Shown: positions 52,307 through 61,368 of the stretch, piece after piece
Numbering within the stretch: the stretch's first letter is position 1
Layout: each line of letters starts with the position of its first letter
DNA from: UBA8514 sp034933685
GTDB taxonomy: Bacteria; Bacillota; Clostridia; Lachnospirales; Anaerotignaceae
Assembly (NCBI GenBank): GCA_034933685.1
Contig: JAYFNB010000025.1
Span: 55,745 to 119,744 of the forward strand
DNA: 64,000 nt
Reading direction: 5' to 3'
The notes under the pieces: model-generated
The model's input: only the letters and a program-made list of their open reading frames with translations
Database searches by the model: none
Told to the model about the DNA's origin: nothing
Made by a program: the position numbers and the translations under genes

Positions 52307-55300
52307 CTACTGGCTAATTAACTTTGATTCAACTAACAAGTTCTTTACAGCCTGTGCTGCTTCTGCATAGGTTAAACTTGCCTCTGGTGAAATTTTAGTT
52401 TCTGTTGTACCATTAAAGACATGTGCTGATAATACTTCCTTTACATAAGATGTTGCCCAGTCACTTACTTCGCTGTAATCAGTGTAGTTTTGGTAACGAT
52501 TTTCATCACTTCCCACAAGCTTCGTAATCTTCATAGCTCTTTGGTACATAGCCATGGCTTCTTCTCTTGTAATCTGGTTATCTCCTCTAAACGTACCATC
52601 AGCATATCCTGAAATAATACCATACTCATTTGCTATGAGAATTGCTATGGTTCTTTCCCCTGTAGAACTTACATCTTTAAAATTATTCTCATGGGTTGAG
52701 CCTTCTCTATATAGCCCCAAAGCTCTCACAATATACTCTGCAAAATCTGCTCTTGTTATAGCTTTATCTGGCTCAAAATCATCTGCATTAAAGATTACCA
52801 ATCTAGAGGCCATATCATTTACTGCTTCCTTCGACCAGTGATTTTCAACAGACTTTACAGTTACTGGATTCCAAATAACAGAGTAATCCGAGTTGGTAAG
52901 TGAATTCAGTTTTGCATACCATTTACCATCTTTTTGATATACTTCTGTAGGCACATGGCTATAGGTACCATCTGAATTAAATACAATACCTGTTGTAATC
53001 TTACTTGGGTCAACGCCAACTGGAATCTCCATAATTCTTTCTACATAATTACTAAACTTGTTGATGGAGTGCTCCTTAGTTGTTCCGTCAATGTTTGTAG
53101 TCTTTGCTGTAATTTCAAATTGCACAGGTGGGAATACTAGCTCTGCACCGTTTGCCTTAGCAACTTCGTTGTACTTTTCAACCACCTTTTCATCAAGCTT
53201 AGTGATTTTCACTTCCACTTTAATGTCAGCAAGAGCTTTTTCCTGTATTCCAAGGTTCTCTGCAACTTTGCTTATTGTGAATTCAGCCGCAGGAATTACA
53301 TATTCTACGTTATCCCGTTTTACTGAAACATCAAATGTGTTCTCCTCCAGTTTCTTAACAATATCGCCAGTTAGTTCAACTTTAGCCACTTCTGATTTTG
53401 TATCAGCTACTGGAATTTGAATAACATTTCCTGTTCCTGTTGTATTATTTTTAATTGCATCATCAATTTTGCTTTCAATAGCCTTATTGTCTACTTCTAC
53501 AGTTACCGTTGATTTTCCATCTTCCGTTTTCTGCGTTTCTTTTCCAGCATTCTGCTCTTTACCGTTTACAACCACAACTGTATTCTGACTTGTGTTTTGG
53601 CTTGGTTGGGTTGTTGTGGTAGAACTGCTTCCACCACTGCTTCCTCCGCTACCACCACTAGAGGCTGCTCTTGTTACTGTTATCGTATAGGTGTTTGACG
53701 TTGTGCCATCTTGTGCCGTTACTACTACTGTTATGATATTATTTCCAACACTGAGGTTGATTTCTCCTGTGGCACCGCCACTTGTTACTGCTAAACCATT
53801 AACTTTAACCGTTGCATTTCCATCAGCCACTGTTGGTGTAACAGTTATGCTGCTGTATGCATTACCTACACTTGCTGTATAGCTTGTTGTGCCACTTACA
53901 AAAGCAGGTGAAAGAGTTCCTCCGCTTATACTAAGAGCCGACAAGTTGCTGTTGCTAGATGCTCCCACGCTCACCGTTGCCATATAATCCTGGGTAGTAC
54001 TATCTGTAAATGTTACAGTATAGGATACTGGAGTTGTGAAATTTTGCGCTACCCCTGTATCTGGAAATACGCTTATTCCCGTATGAGTTATGGTTGGTAC
54101 TAAAGCCGTCACATCTGTACCATTAGGTACTGTTAACGTAATAGTTTTTGCTACCTCATCCACTGTTCCTGTTACAGCAGGTGTTAATCCATTAAAGTTA
54201 AAGGCGGTGATTGCCTTCGCTGTATTTGGTGCTGGGTTAATCGTCATACTATAAGCTTGGCTATCTGTTACTGGTGTTGAGGCACTATCCGTTGCTGTCA
54301 CGGTAAAGTTAAAGCTTCCCGATGCCATTGGTGTACCACTTAAAGTACCATTACTTGAAAGTGATAACCCTATCGGAAGTGCGCCTGCTGTAACTGCGTA
54401 GGATTTCGCACCTGTTCCGCCTGTTGCTGTAAATGTATGACCTGCATAAGCTGTTCCCACTGTTCCTGTCTGTGGATTGGCCGTATCAATGGCAAGCGTA
54501 GCTGAGGTTACCGTTACGTTTACACTATAATAGTTTACTGTAGTTCCATCCTCTGCCGTTACTCTAACAATAAAGAAATCTCCATCAGTAATGGCTGCAA
54601 TTGTGTATGCCGCCGCTGCATCGAAGCCACTAAAATCTGTCGTGCCGCTGCCATACTTCACTGCTTTCACCGTCGCATTGGTATCGTTCTTGTCAAACAG
54701 CGTAACAAAGCCGTCACCATTACTGGTGTCAGCCGCCTGTGCCGCTGTAATGGTCACAGCTCCTGCTGTTTCAGAACCCAAGGTTGCATTTGGTGTGCCA
54801 AGACTTGTTACTGTTTGACCTTTAACCGTTGAGGATGCTTTAAGTGTTGCGTCAGAACTAACTGCCACGTTCCACTTAGCATATAAGGTAACATTTCCTG
54901 TACCCATGCTAAACGTTGCAGATGGTGCATAATCTGTGCCACTGCCATTTGCTAACGTATTCCAGCCTGCAAAGGTGCTATTGGTTTTTACAAGTGTTCC
55001 AGTGTTTCCAAGAACTGTTACAGTGTCAGTTGTATGGTAGCTAGTGCCATCTGTTGGGACTGCTCCACCTGTCGAGCCATTTGCATCATAGGTTACACTA
55101 TACGTTGAATCCGGTGTCCACTGGGCATATAAGGTAACATTTCCTGTACCCATGCTAAACGTTGCAGATGGTGCATAATCTGTACCACTACCATTAGCCG
55201 CTGTATTCCAGCCTGCAAAAGTATGATTTACCTTCACAAGCGTACCTGTATTTCCCAATACCGTTACGGTATCAGTTGTATGATAGTTAGTACCATCGGT

Positions 55301-57454
55301 TGGGATAGTGCCTCCTGTCGACCCATTTGCATCATAGGTTACACTATACGTTGAATCCGGTGTCCACTTAGCATATAAGGTAACATTTCCTGTACCCATG
55401 CTAAACGTTGCAGATGGTGCATAATCTGTGCCACTGCCATTTGCTAACGTATTCCAGCCTGAAAAGGTGCTATTGGTTTTTACAAGTGTTCCAGTGTTTC
55501 CAAGAACTGTTACGGTGTCAGTTGTATGGTAGCTAGTGCCATCTGTTGGGACTGCTCCACCTGTCGAGCCATTGCCATTATAGGTAACACCATATGTTGG
55601 GGCTGCCACTACCACTACCACTGTTGCTGTGTAGCCACCTGAGTTTGCATACCCCGCTGGAATTGCTTCCAGTGTAGCGATGAAGGTATAACTCCCTGCT
55701 ACTGCTTGATTATAGCTATCTGTATCTACCCATGTGTCCACAGGCACGGTTACTGCATTTGTATTTGCTGTTACAGTGGTTGGCAATGATGCGATTACCT
55801 CTGTTGCATCGGCATAGGCTGCAATGCCTGCTATTCCTGCATCTACGTTTGCTATCGCATCAAAGCCTGTGATCTCTACATCTGCTGGTGGTGTCTCAAT
55901 TACTGCTGTAATTGTCAATGTATCCGTGGTCAACGAACTTGATGTCATTACTTCCGCTCCACCAATGGTTACACTAAAATTTGTTACATCTTCGTCGAAG
56001 TCTGTTCCATCAAAAGCAAGTTCAATTGTACAGTGTGTATCATCGGAGTATGACACACTCTCAATCTCAACTCCTGCTGGAGCATTATTAAGTGTAAAAT
56101 TAGCCTTGTTCAATGTACTATCAACAAACGTAGTGCCCGTAAGATTTATCACAAGGCTGTTCGTGTCCAAATTTTCTTCCGTCAACGCACTAGTGGGAAC
56201 CACTGTGGCTGATGCTGGCGTTGTACTCGTTCTTAATAAATAAGTATCATAGCCGTCGCCATCATCTTCATTTATATAAAAAGACAAATCCCCATCAATA
56301 TCCACAAAACAAAGATATACAGGATAATCTCCCGAAAGCGTTGGCAAGCTTAATAAATAATTTGTCGGACTACTTGCGGTATAATCAGTATTTCCATAAT
56401 ATTCAAAATATGATTCTGGAGAAACATTATCATTATAAGTATAAGATAAGATAAACCCATTATCCACTACAGCAGGTTCATCAATATACCCCCATGAATG
56501 AATCTGTCTAATAACTACTTCATTATCACGCTGGCTCCCATCATCACCATATACCTTATATGCAATGCTTCTATTCTCGGTGGCACTTCCTCCCGAATAT
56601 TTTCTATATACTGTCAAAAAATCATTGTTAGACAATGTTTTAATATAACACAAAGTATCGGCTTCACCACGGTTCGATATAACAAAATAATTCGCTCCAT
56701 CAACTTGAACCGGTGTAGGAGAAGCATTCTCAAAAATCATACCCCTGTAATTAACATCATTGCATGACGTGATAATCATAAAACGGCCATTCTGATTTGC
56801 TGCAATTTTACAATCATATTGAGACTTACCAACGGTATCGCTTAAGCTTGTCAAGGAAATTTGATTTTCATCAACTGGGGTTGCTGCTGATCCACTTACA
56901 CTGAATCTTCTAAGCGCGCTATTTATTCCACTGGTAACCCAAGTAAAAGCTAAATCTCCATTTGATAACTCCGCAAAATTGGTATATCGGTTTAGCTCCC
57001 CTGCCTCAGAATTAATTTTTGTGGCATCAACTACTGTATCCCCGTTAGTGTCAATTATTTTAAAATATGCGTCGGTTAAACCAGTACCACTAGAGCTGCT
57101 GTACCAATATATAAGCAGATTGCCGTTTGAAAGTTCTTGATGCAAAATTGAATCAGTATTATTATTTGTACTTGGTGATATGTCGGATAGTGCCGCCATT
57201 GAACTTATTGTGCCATTTTGATCAACCAATGAATAATAGTCAACTTGGTCAGTATCGTTCCACCAGTTTGCTATCAACTTGTCTCCCCATACAACAGGCT
57301 TATAATTAATATAGGATTCAATGGAATCACTATTTTCCAAATCCACCCTTTCGGAACCAATTTCAAATGCAAACGCATTACTTATTGGCATTGAAATAAA
57401 TAGTATTACAGTAACCAAACAAGATACAATTTTCTTTTTAAATGTTTTTCCCAT
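52307..57454 (-). CDS. Large SLH-domain surface (S-layer-like) protein
   Basis: 1715 residues. Signal peptide: KTFKKKIVSCLVTVILFISMPISNAFA. Residues 30-440 are a repetitive beta region, perhaps a propeller (LSNGNLLIYWYSS, ELSNGDLAFTWVTS). Three InlB-B/Flg_new repeats of 82 residues lie at about 613-858. Cadherin-like and He_PIG Ig-like domains follow (about 890-1290, PLSFNFTVTATD-type strands), then a Ser/Gly linker and Thr/Gln stretch, a coiled domain rich in Lys/Glu, and three SLH motifs (about 1535-1710), starting ENHWSKEAVNDMASR and ITRADFAEYIVRALG. SLH motifs attach proteins to wall polymers. No LPXTG is present. Likely an adhesin or S-layer component. Confidence 0.88.
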   Translation of the reverse strand: MGKTFKKKIVSCLVTVILFISMPISNAFAFEIGSERVDLENSDSIESYINYKPVVWGDKLIANWWNDTDQVDYYSLVDQNGTISSMAALSDISPSTNNNTDSILHQELSNGNLLIYWYSSSSGTGLTDAYFKIIDTNGDTVVDATKINSEAGELNRYTNFAELSNGDLAFTWVTSGINSALRRFSVSGSAATPVDENQISLTSLSDTVGKSQYDCKIAANQNGRFMIITSCNDVNYRGMIFENASPTPVQVDGANYFVISNRGEADTLCYIKTLSNNDFLTVYRKYSGGSATENRSIAYKVYGDDGSQRDNEVVIRQIHSWGYIDEPAVVDNGFILSYTYNDNVSPESYFEYYGNTDYTASSPTNYLLSLPTLSGDYPVYLCFVDIDGDLSFYINEDDGDGYDTYLLRTSTTPASATVVPTSALTEENLDTNSLVINLTGTTFVDSTLNKANFTLNNAPAGVEIESVSYSDDTHCTIELAFDGTDFDEDVTNFSVTIGGAEVMTSSSLTTDTLTITAVIETPPADVEITGFDAIANVDAGIAGIAAYADATEVIASLPTTVTANTNAVTVPVDTWVDTDSYNQAVAGSYTFIATLEAIPAGYANSGGYTATVVVVVAAPTYGVTYNGNGSTGGAVPTDGTSYHTTDTVTVLGNTGTLVKTNSTFSGWNTLANGSGTDYAPSATFSMGTGNVTLYAKWTPDSTYSVTYDANGSTGGTIPTDGTNYHTTDTVTVLGNTGTLVKVNHTFAGWNTAANGSGTDYAPSATFSMGTGNVTLYAQWTPDSTYSVTYDANGSTGGAVPTDGTSYHTTDTVTVLGNTGTLVKTNSTFAGWNTLANGSGTDYAPSATFSMGTGNVTLYAKWNVAVSSDATLKASSTVKGQTVTSLGTPNATLGSETAGAVTITAAQAADTSNGDGFVTLFDKNDTNATVKAVKYGSGTTDFSGFDAAAAYTIAAITDGDFFIVRVTAEDGTTVNYYSVNVTVTSATLAIDTANPQTGTVGTAYAGHTFTATGGTGAKSYAVTAGALPIGLSLSSNGTLSGTPMASGSFNFTVTATDSASTPVTDSQAYSMTINPAPNTAKAITAFNFNGLTPAVTGTVDEVAKTITLTVPNGTDVTALVPTITHTGISVFPDTGVAQNFTTPVSYTVTFTDSTTQDYMATVSVGASSNSNLSALSISGGTLSPAFVSGTTSYTASVGNAYSSITVTPTVADGNATVKVNGLAVTSGGATGEINLSVGNNIITVVVTAQDGTTSNTYTITVTRAASSGGSGGSSGGSSSTTTTQPSQNTSQNTVVVVNGKEQNAGKETQKTEDGKSTVTVEVDNKAIESKIDDAIKNNTTGTGNVIQIPVADTKSEVAKVELTGDIVKKLEENTFDVSVKRDNVEYVIPAAEFTISKVAENLGIQEKALADIKVEVKITKLDEKVVEKYNEVAKANGAELVFPPVQFEITAKTTNIDGTTKEHSINKFSNYVERIMEIPVGVDPSKITTGIVFNSDGTYSHVPTEVYQKDGKWYAKLNSLTNSDYSVIWNPVTVKSVENHWSKEAVNDMASRLVIFNADDFEPDKAITRADFAEYIVRALGLYREGSTHENNFKDVSSTGERTIAILIANEYGIISGYADGTFRGDNQITREEAMAMYQRAMKITKLVGSDENRYQNYTDYSEVSDWATSYVKEVLSAHVFNGTTETKISPEASLTYAEAAQAVKNLLVESKLISQ
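54879..55616 (-). repeat. Three 246-bp tandem repeats inside the surface-protein gene
   Basis: Unit starts at 54879, 55125 and 55371 (GCATATAAGG), each 246 bases, 82 codons. Units one and three are almost identical base for base, while the middle unit differs at many third positions, for instance CAAGCGTACC against CAAGTGTTCC. They encode the InlB-type beta repeats. Confidence 0.9.
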
Positions 57455-58417
57455 TTAATCATCTCTCTTTCTTCACCCAAAATAGTTTGTTAAATTCCTT
57501 CTATATCCTTCGCTATAGTGCCCAATTCTCCTGAGGAATGCCTCTCAGACCCAAAAGAACATACCATTATGCGGTTTTGCAATATTTTGTTCAGAATGCA
57601 TTAGGAAAAGCTCTTCGCTCAAGGTATATCCTCCCTAAAAGAACGCAACTTGGTTTTGAAGGAACCCTCGTTGATTCCGCAATGCTTTCCCTCAAACCTT
57701 CTATAAAAATAGTGGAAAGAAACGTAACACGTATGCTCACCAGTTTCTAAATATGATGTTTGCTTTGGAAAATCTATATTTACCTGACAAGTGCAACATA
57801 CTTGTCTAATTAGTTTCCCCAAAGGCGGATATTTCATGGATACTCGTAGCATCTTTTGGCAGTAGTTTTTTCCTCAAAACCTGCAGTGTAGGGTATTGCC
57901 TTTACTGTAAAGTCTTTTTACTCAGTTTTAATTGATCTTCATTCCTTAAAATGGATATTGTAATACAGTTTTTGAAATCCTTCCCCTTCATTCCTTTCGT
58001 AGATAGTGCCCTTAAACTCCCTTTTTCAAGAAATTAAGTCTTACTTTCATCAATATATTATTTGTCTATTATTCTACATGAAAGGTAGATTTCTGTCAAA
58101 TACATCCATTGTTTTTAATCGTCAAAAATTGAATTTTAACTATAAAAAATATAGTTACACAATCTATCTTAAAAACAATACTCTGGGGCTATTTTTTTCA
58201 GCATAATGACCTATGATTATTTAATGACCTTTTGATAAAATTTCTTAAATCCAATTCACTCATGTCGTCGCTCTGATTTCATCAAAAACAGCACTTAGAA
58301 TTTTCTAAATGCCACATACTTTTTTATATTTTTAAAATTAATACTCAAATTTTCTATTTTATCATTTAGCTCTGGACTAAGATGTCAAATTTATAAATTT
58401 GACCATCAGAAATTCTG
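57455..58417. other. AT-rich gene-poor stretch between surface protein and recombinase scar
   Basis: No gene is supported. A 77-codon minus-strand frame (57619-57852, with KLIRQVCCTCQVNIDFPKQTSYLE) overlaps a 70-codon plus-strand one; neither has a ribosome site or a recognisable family. The promoter of the surface protein should be in the first 150 bases; only GAGAGATG-type ribosome site before its start is clear. Confidence 0.4.
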
Positions 58418-58530
58418 TCATATTACCCCACCTATCTCAACCCCAGATTTGAATTCAACATTAAACCTATCATCATAGACCGTAACCTTCTCAATCGGCC
58501 ATCTTACCAACTGATCATTGTATTCTTCAG
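58418..58530 (-). pseudogene. Tail of a second large serine recombinase
   Basis: On the minus strand, EEYNDQLVRWPIEKVTVYDDRFNVEFKSGVEIGGV and a stop match the C-terminus of transposon-type large serine recombinases (LV-W-IEKV-VYDD---FEFKSG-E). Nothing else of that gene remains upstream, where the frame meets the terminator of the next recombinase fragment. Confidence 0.55.
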
Positions 58531-58567
58531 CTCCCCCGGTCTGTCATCAATACCGTATACAAAATTA

Positions 58568-58600
58568 AGGCTATAGCCAGAATTTCTCCCGGCTACAGCC
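58568..58600 (-). terminator. Terminator of the recombinase fragment
   Basis: GGCTATAGCC (58568-58577) pairs with GGCTACAGCC (58590-58599), one mismatch. On the minus strand it is followed by TTAATTTTG, 20 bases after the stop codon. Confidence 0.6.
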
Positions 58601-58620
58601 CTACCTTTACCATTCACCCC

Positions 58621-59544
58621 CTATTCCTTCCCGTTCCCCAATTCCACCTCAAACTCCAATCCGTCCTCAAATACAAAAACCACATTCTTTTCATCCTTGA
58701 CCAGCACCTTTTCCACCAATGCCTTAAACAATTCATCATCAAATTCCTGCAACGGCTCATTATTCCCACCGATAGTATTTTTGATATAATTCAATTTTTC
58801 CTGCATCCTATTCTGGTTCAAATTTGCATCCCTTAAAACTTCCTTTTTCTCAGCTAAAAGTTCCAACTCACCCGTAATTCTTTGATATTCCTTATTATAG
58901 AAAACATCATCAATTTGATGTCTTATTTTCAACTGTACCAATTCGCTCAAGTCATTTTCAACCGTGGCAATCTCAGCTGTCAGCTTATCCATATCACCAG
59001 AAACCGAAACCTTCCCGATAACCTTTTCTACATTATTATAAAAACTTCGAAAAAAAGAGCCCTTATCCCTGACCATATCATTGTATAGTCGGATAAAGGC
59101 TTCCTTTAAATCCACATCTTTCATTGCTTTACTAGTACATTTATTTCCTTCTTGGTCTATGTAGCTTTTGCATTGCCACACGATACTTGCCGAAGGAGTG
59201 CCACAGTTCCAGTGTCTACGCTTTAGAGAATGTCCACATTCTCCGCAAATCAACTTTCCACTGAAACCATATTTATTGGTATATTTGGTTCTACCGGTAT
59301 TTTTACCTAATGCAATTTCACATCTCCGTTCCCGTTCTTTCTGCACCAAATCCCACATTTCCGGAGAGATTATTGGTTCATGATTATTTTCCACTTTATA
59401 TTGAGGCTCCATATTTTTATTGTCCATACGTTTATGGGTTAAATAATCTATGGTAACTGTCTTTTGTAATAGAAGTGTCCCCATATATTTTTCATTAGCT
59501 TGTGTCAAGACGTACAACAAAAAAATACTCACTTTCGATTGCAA
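58621..59544 (-). pseudogene. Large serine recombinase, N-terminally truncated
   Basis: 307 codons at most. NEKYMGTLLLQKTVTIDYLTHKRM begins the 'recombinase' domain; KYGFSGKLICGECGHSLKRRHWNC...WQCKSYIDQEGNKC is the zinc ribbon; a coiled coil (MDKLTAEIATVENDLSELVQLK) and LVEKVLVKDEKNVVFVFEDGLEFEV end the protein. The 140-residue resolvase catalytic domain with its serine is entirely absent; before NEKY the frame degenerates (QSKVSIFLLYVLTQA). It cannot recombine DNA. It marks the edge of a former integrative element. Confidence 0.8.
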
Positions 59545-59682
59545 AACAGACTCCTGAATTCGTTCCTTTCATAATGCTGTTATATTTTTCATATGCTACC
59601 TACTAAAATATTCATTCTCTGAGAAATCTATCATAAAAAGTGAACCACTTCACAACGCCTTTTTGAATACTTACTCTTAAAT

Positions 59683-59742
59683 ACGACTAAAAACGCATCC
59701 GTCGATTCCCATTTTGCAATCGGCTGATGCGTTTTTAGTCGT
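59683..59742 (-). terminator. Long hairpin overlapping the sigma-factor stop codon
   Basis: A perfect 17-bp stem: ACGACTAAAAACGCATC (59683-59699) with GATGCGTTTTTAGTCGT (59726-59742), and an inner CGATT/AATCG stem. The sigma gene's stop TAA (59735-59737) lies inside the stem. It probably terminates the operon. Confidence 0.7.
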
Positions 59743-60829
59743 CAATATAATCTTTTAATTTGTTGATGCACCTTGGACATTTCATTTTTTCAAGTGCCTT
59801 TGTTTCAATTTGGCGTATACGCTCACGAGTAATAGCAAATTCAATACCAATTTCCTCAAGTGTATGTTCCAATCCATCAAATAATCCAAAGCGCATCGAA
59901 AGAACTTTTTCCTCGCGTGGTTTTAGCGTTTGCATCACTTCTGCTAAATCTCGGCAAAGAAAAATGTGTGTAACATCGTCATCAATCAAATAACTGTTTT
60001 CATTTCGGTTGAGGATGCTATTTTCTCTTATATCATTAACCAGCTCCTCTATAGATAACAAATCTGAGGTATCTTTAATAATTGATACAATTTGTTCCAG
60101 TTGTCCTATTGGAGTATCGGTTTCAATCGATAACAGTTCAAAGCTTGGCTCTGCACCATGCAAATCGATTAATTTTTCTTTCGATTTTTGTATCTTCTCA
60201 ACTGTTTCAAACATATGCACAGGAAGTCTGATTATGCGTCCCTTATCCGCAATGGCTCTGCTGATGTATTGTTGAATCCACAACGGTAAATATGAGCCAA
60301 GATTTCCATGCTGACTTGGGTCAAATTGTTTTATAGCACGCATTAAACCCATAGCACCCTCTTGAATGGCATCATCAAGTTCAATATTCTCATCTTTCGC
60401 ATAGCGTAATGCTATTCGGGCAGCTACTCTTAAGTACATTTCAAAAAGGCGATTGTAGGCATAATCATTTCCGCTACTCATTTGCATAACAAGTTGTTGC
60501 CATTCACGATGTTGCGGTGGTCTAATTTCTCGCAAATAATTGACAAATATCTCTTGCCCAGGCGAAATGCTTAGAATTTCTTCATAAATAGAATCATAAC
60601 TTACTTGTGCCCTGTCATATTCATCATCGTCATCACTAGAGGAACCTTCATCAAAAATGACCCCCATTCCAATTAACTTGTCGGTTATTCGGTTTATCCC
60701 CACAAGAGAAGTGTTTTCGGCAATCATAAGATCAAGGGCTTCTTCTTCACGCAAATATCCATTTTGTTTATATAAATTGTATAGCTTGTTTATAATGACT
60801 TGATGACTACCTGCTGAACCCATTTCCAC
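59735..60829 (-). CDS. RpoD-like sigma-70 factor at the end of a defence-like operon
   Basis: 364 residues from GTG 60829 (or ATG 60823), directly after the stop of the gene before. Region 1.1-like helices (INKLYNLYKQNGYLREEEALDLM) and an acidic stretch SSSDDDDEYD precede region 2 (DDAIQEGAMGLMRAIKQFDPSQHGNLGSYLPLWIQQYISRAI), region 3, and region 4 with EIGIEFAITRERIRQIETKALEKM as the -35 recognition helix. The ending CPRCINKLKDYIDD adds a CxxC. It is a near-complete primary-type sigma but too divergent and short for RpoD. Its coupling to an SMC-like ATPase operon is unusual. Confidence 0.85.
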   Translation of the reverse strand: MEMGSAGSHQVIINKLYNLYKQNGYLREEEALDLMIAENTSLVGINRITDKLIGMGVIFDEGSSSDDDDEYDRAQVSYDSIYEEILSISPGQEIFVNYLREIRPPQHREWQQLVMQMSSGNDYAYNRLFEMYLRVAARIALRYAKDENIELDDAIQEGAMGLMRAIKQFDPSQHGNLGSYLPLWIQQYISRAIADKGRIIRLPVHMFETVEKIQKSKEKLIDLHGAEPSFELLSIETDTPIGQLEQIVSIIKDTSDLLSIEELVNDIRENSILNRNENSYLIDDDVTHIFLCRDLAEVMQTLKPREEKVLSMRFGLFDGLEHTLEEIGIEFAITRERIRQIETKALEKMKCPRCINKLKDYIDD

Positions 60830-61354
60830 TTAACCCCTTGCGATTCGGCATAAGTCAAGTATTTCATCAGTATTCTGGCCATACCGAGATTCAAAATCCT
60901 CCATGAACTCATACAGATTCTTTATGTAATCGTCAGGCGATGTTGAAGATTCGATGAGTTTTTCATATAGCACATCAACCCCACCCCGAACATACTGCTC
61001 GTAAAGTTCCTCATCGGGAGCAGCTTTATCTGTACCGTAAAACCTAAATGCCTTATCGACCCGGGTTTCAAAGTTTGGTTCATGTTCTTCGTCAAGTAAG
61101 ATAATCAGATGGTAGTTAAACTGAAAAACATCTTTATGTCTCGACATTTCTGCATCAAAAACGCTGATATCGCCCGGAATATCCTTGTTTAAGCCTGCTT
61201 TTCTTTTGTACAAAAATCCCACTATTGGCGCAAGCTGAAACACTTCGTGAACAGTAGAAAACAGTTTGTGCTTGTTAACATCAAATTCTGATGTAAGTCT
61301 TTTGACTCTATCGGCATGAGTACCGAAAAATCGGTATTGTCCTTGAAACAACAT
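60830..61354 (-). CDS. Unknown protein linking the ATPase and sigma genes
   Basis: 174 residues after AAGGAGGAAG. No signal, no membrane helix. FQGQYRFFGTHADRVKRL starts it; HKLFSTVHEVFQLAPIVGFLYKRKAG and FQFNYHLIILLDEEHEP lie in the middle; helices YEKLIESSTSPDDYIKNLYEFMEDFESRYG end it. I do not recognise a family. Its position, directly after a DndD-like ATPase and touching the sigma gene, recalls small middle components of ATPase-based conflict systems (DndE-like or ABC-3C type), but sequence similarity is not shown. Confidence 0.6.
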   Translation of the reverse strand: MLFQGQYRFFGTHADRVKRLTSEFDVNKHKLFSTVHEVFQLAPIVGFLYKRKAGLNKDIPGDISVFDAEMSRHKDVFQFNYHLIILLDEEHEPNFETRVDKAFRFYGTDKAAPDEELYEQYVRGGVDVLYEKLIESSTSPDDYIKNLYEFMEDFESRYGQNTDEILDLCRIARG

Positions 61355-61368
61355 CTTTCTCTTCCTCC

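Noticed and set aside
52554..56767. Several plus-strand open frames opposite the surface-protein gene
   Set aside because: They are shadows of a long repetitive gene; composition mirrors the Thr/Val/Ala repeats and there are no ribosome sites.
57538..57852. Overlapping 70- and 77-codon frames on opposite strands
   Set aside because: Neither has a ribosome site or similarity; at most one could be real, and nothing favours it.
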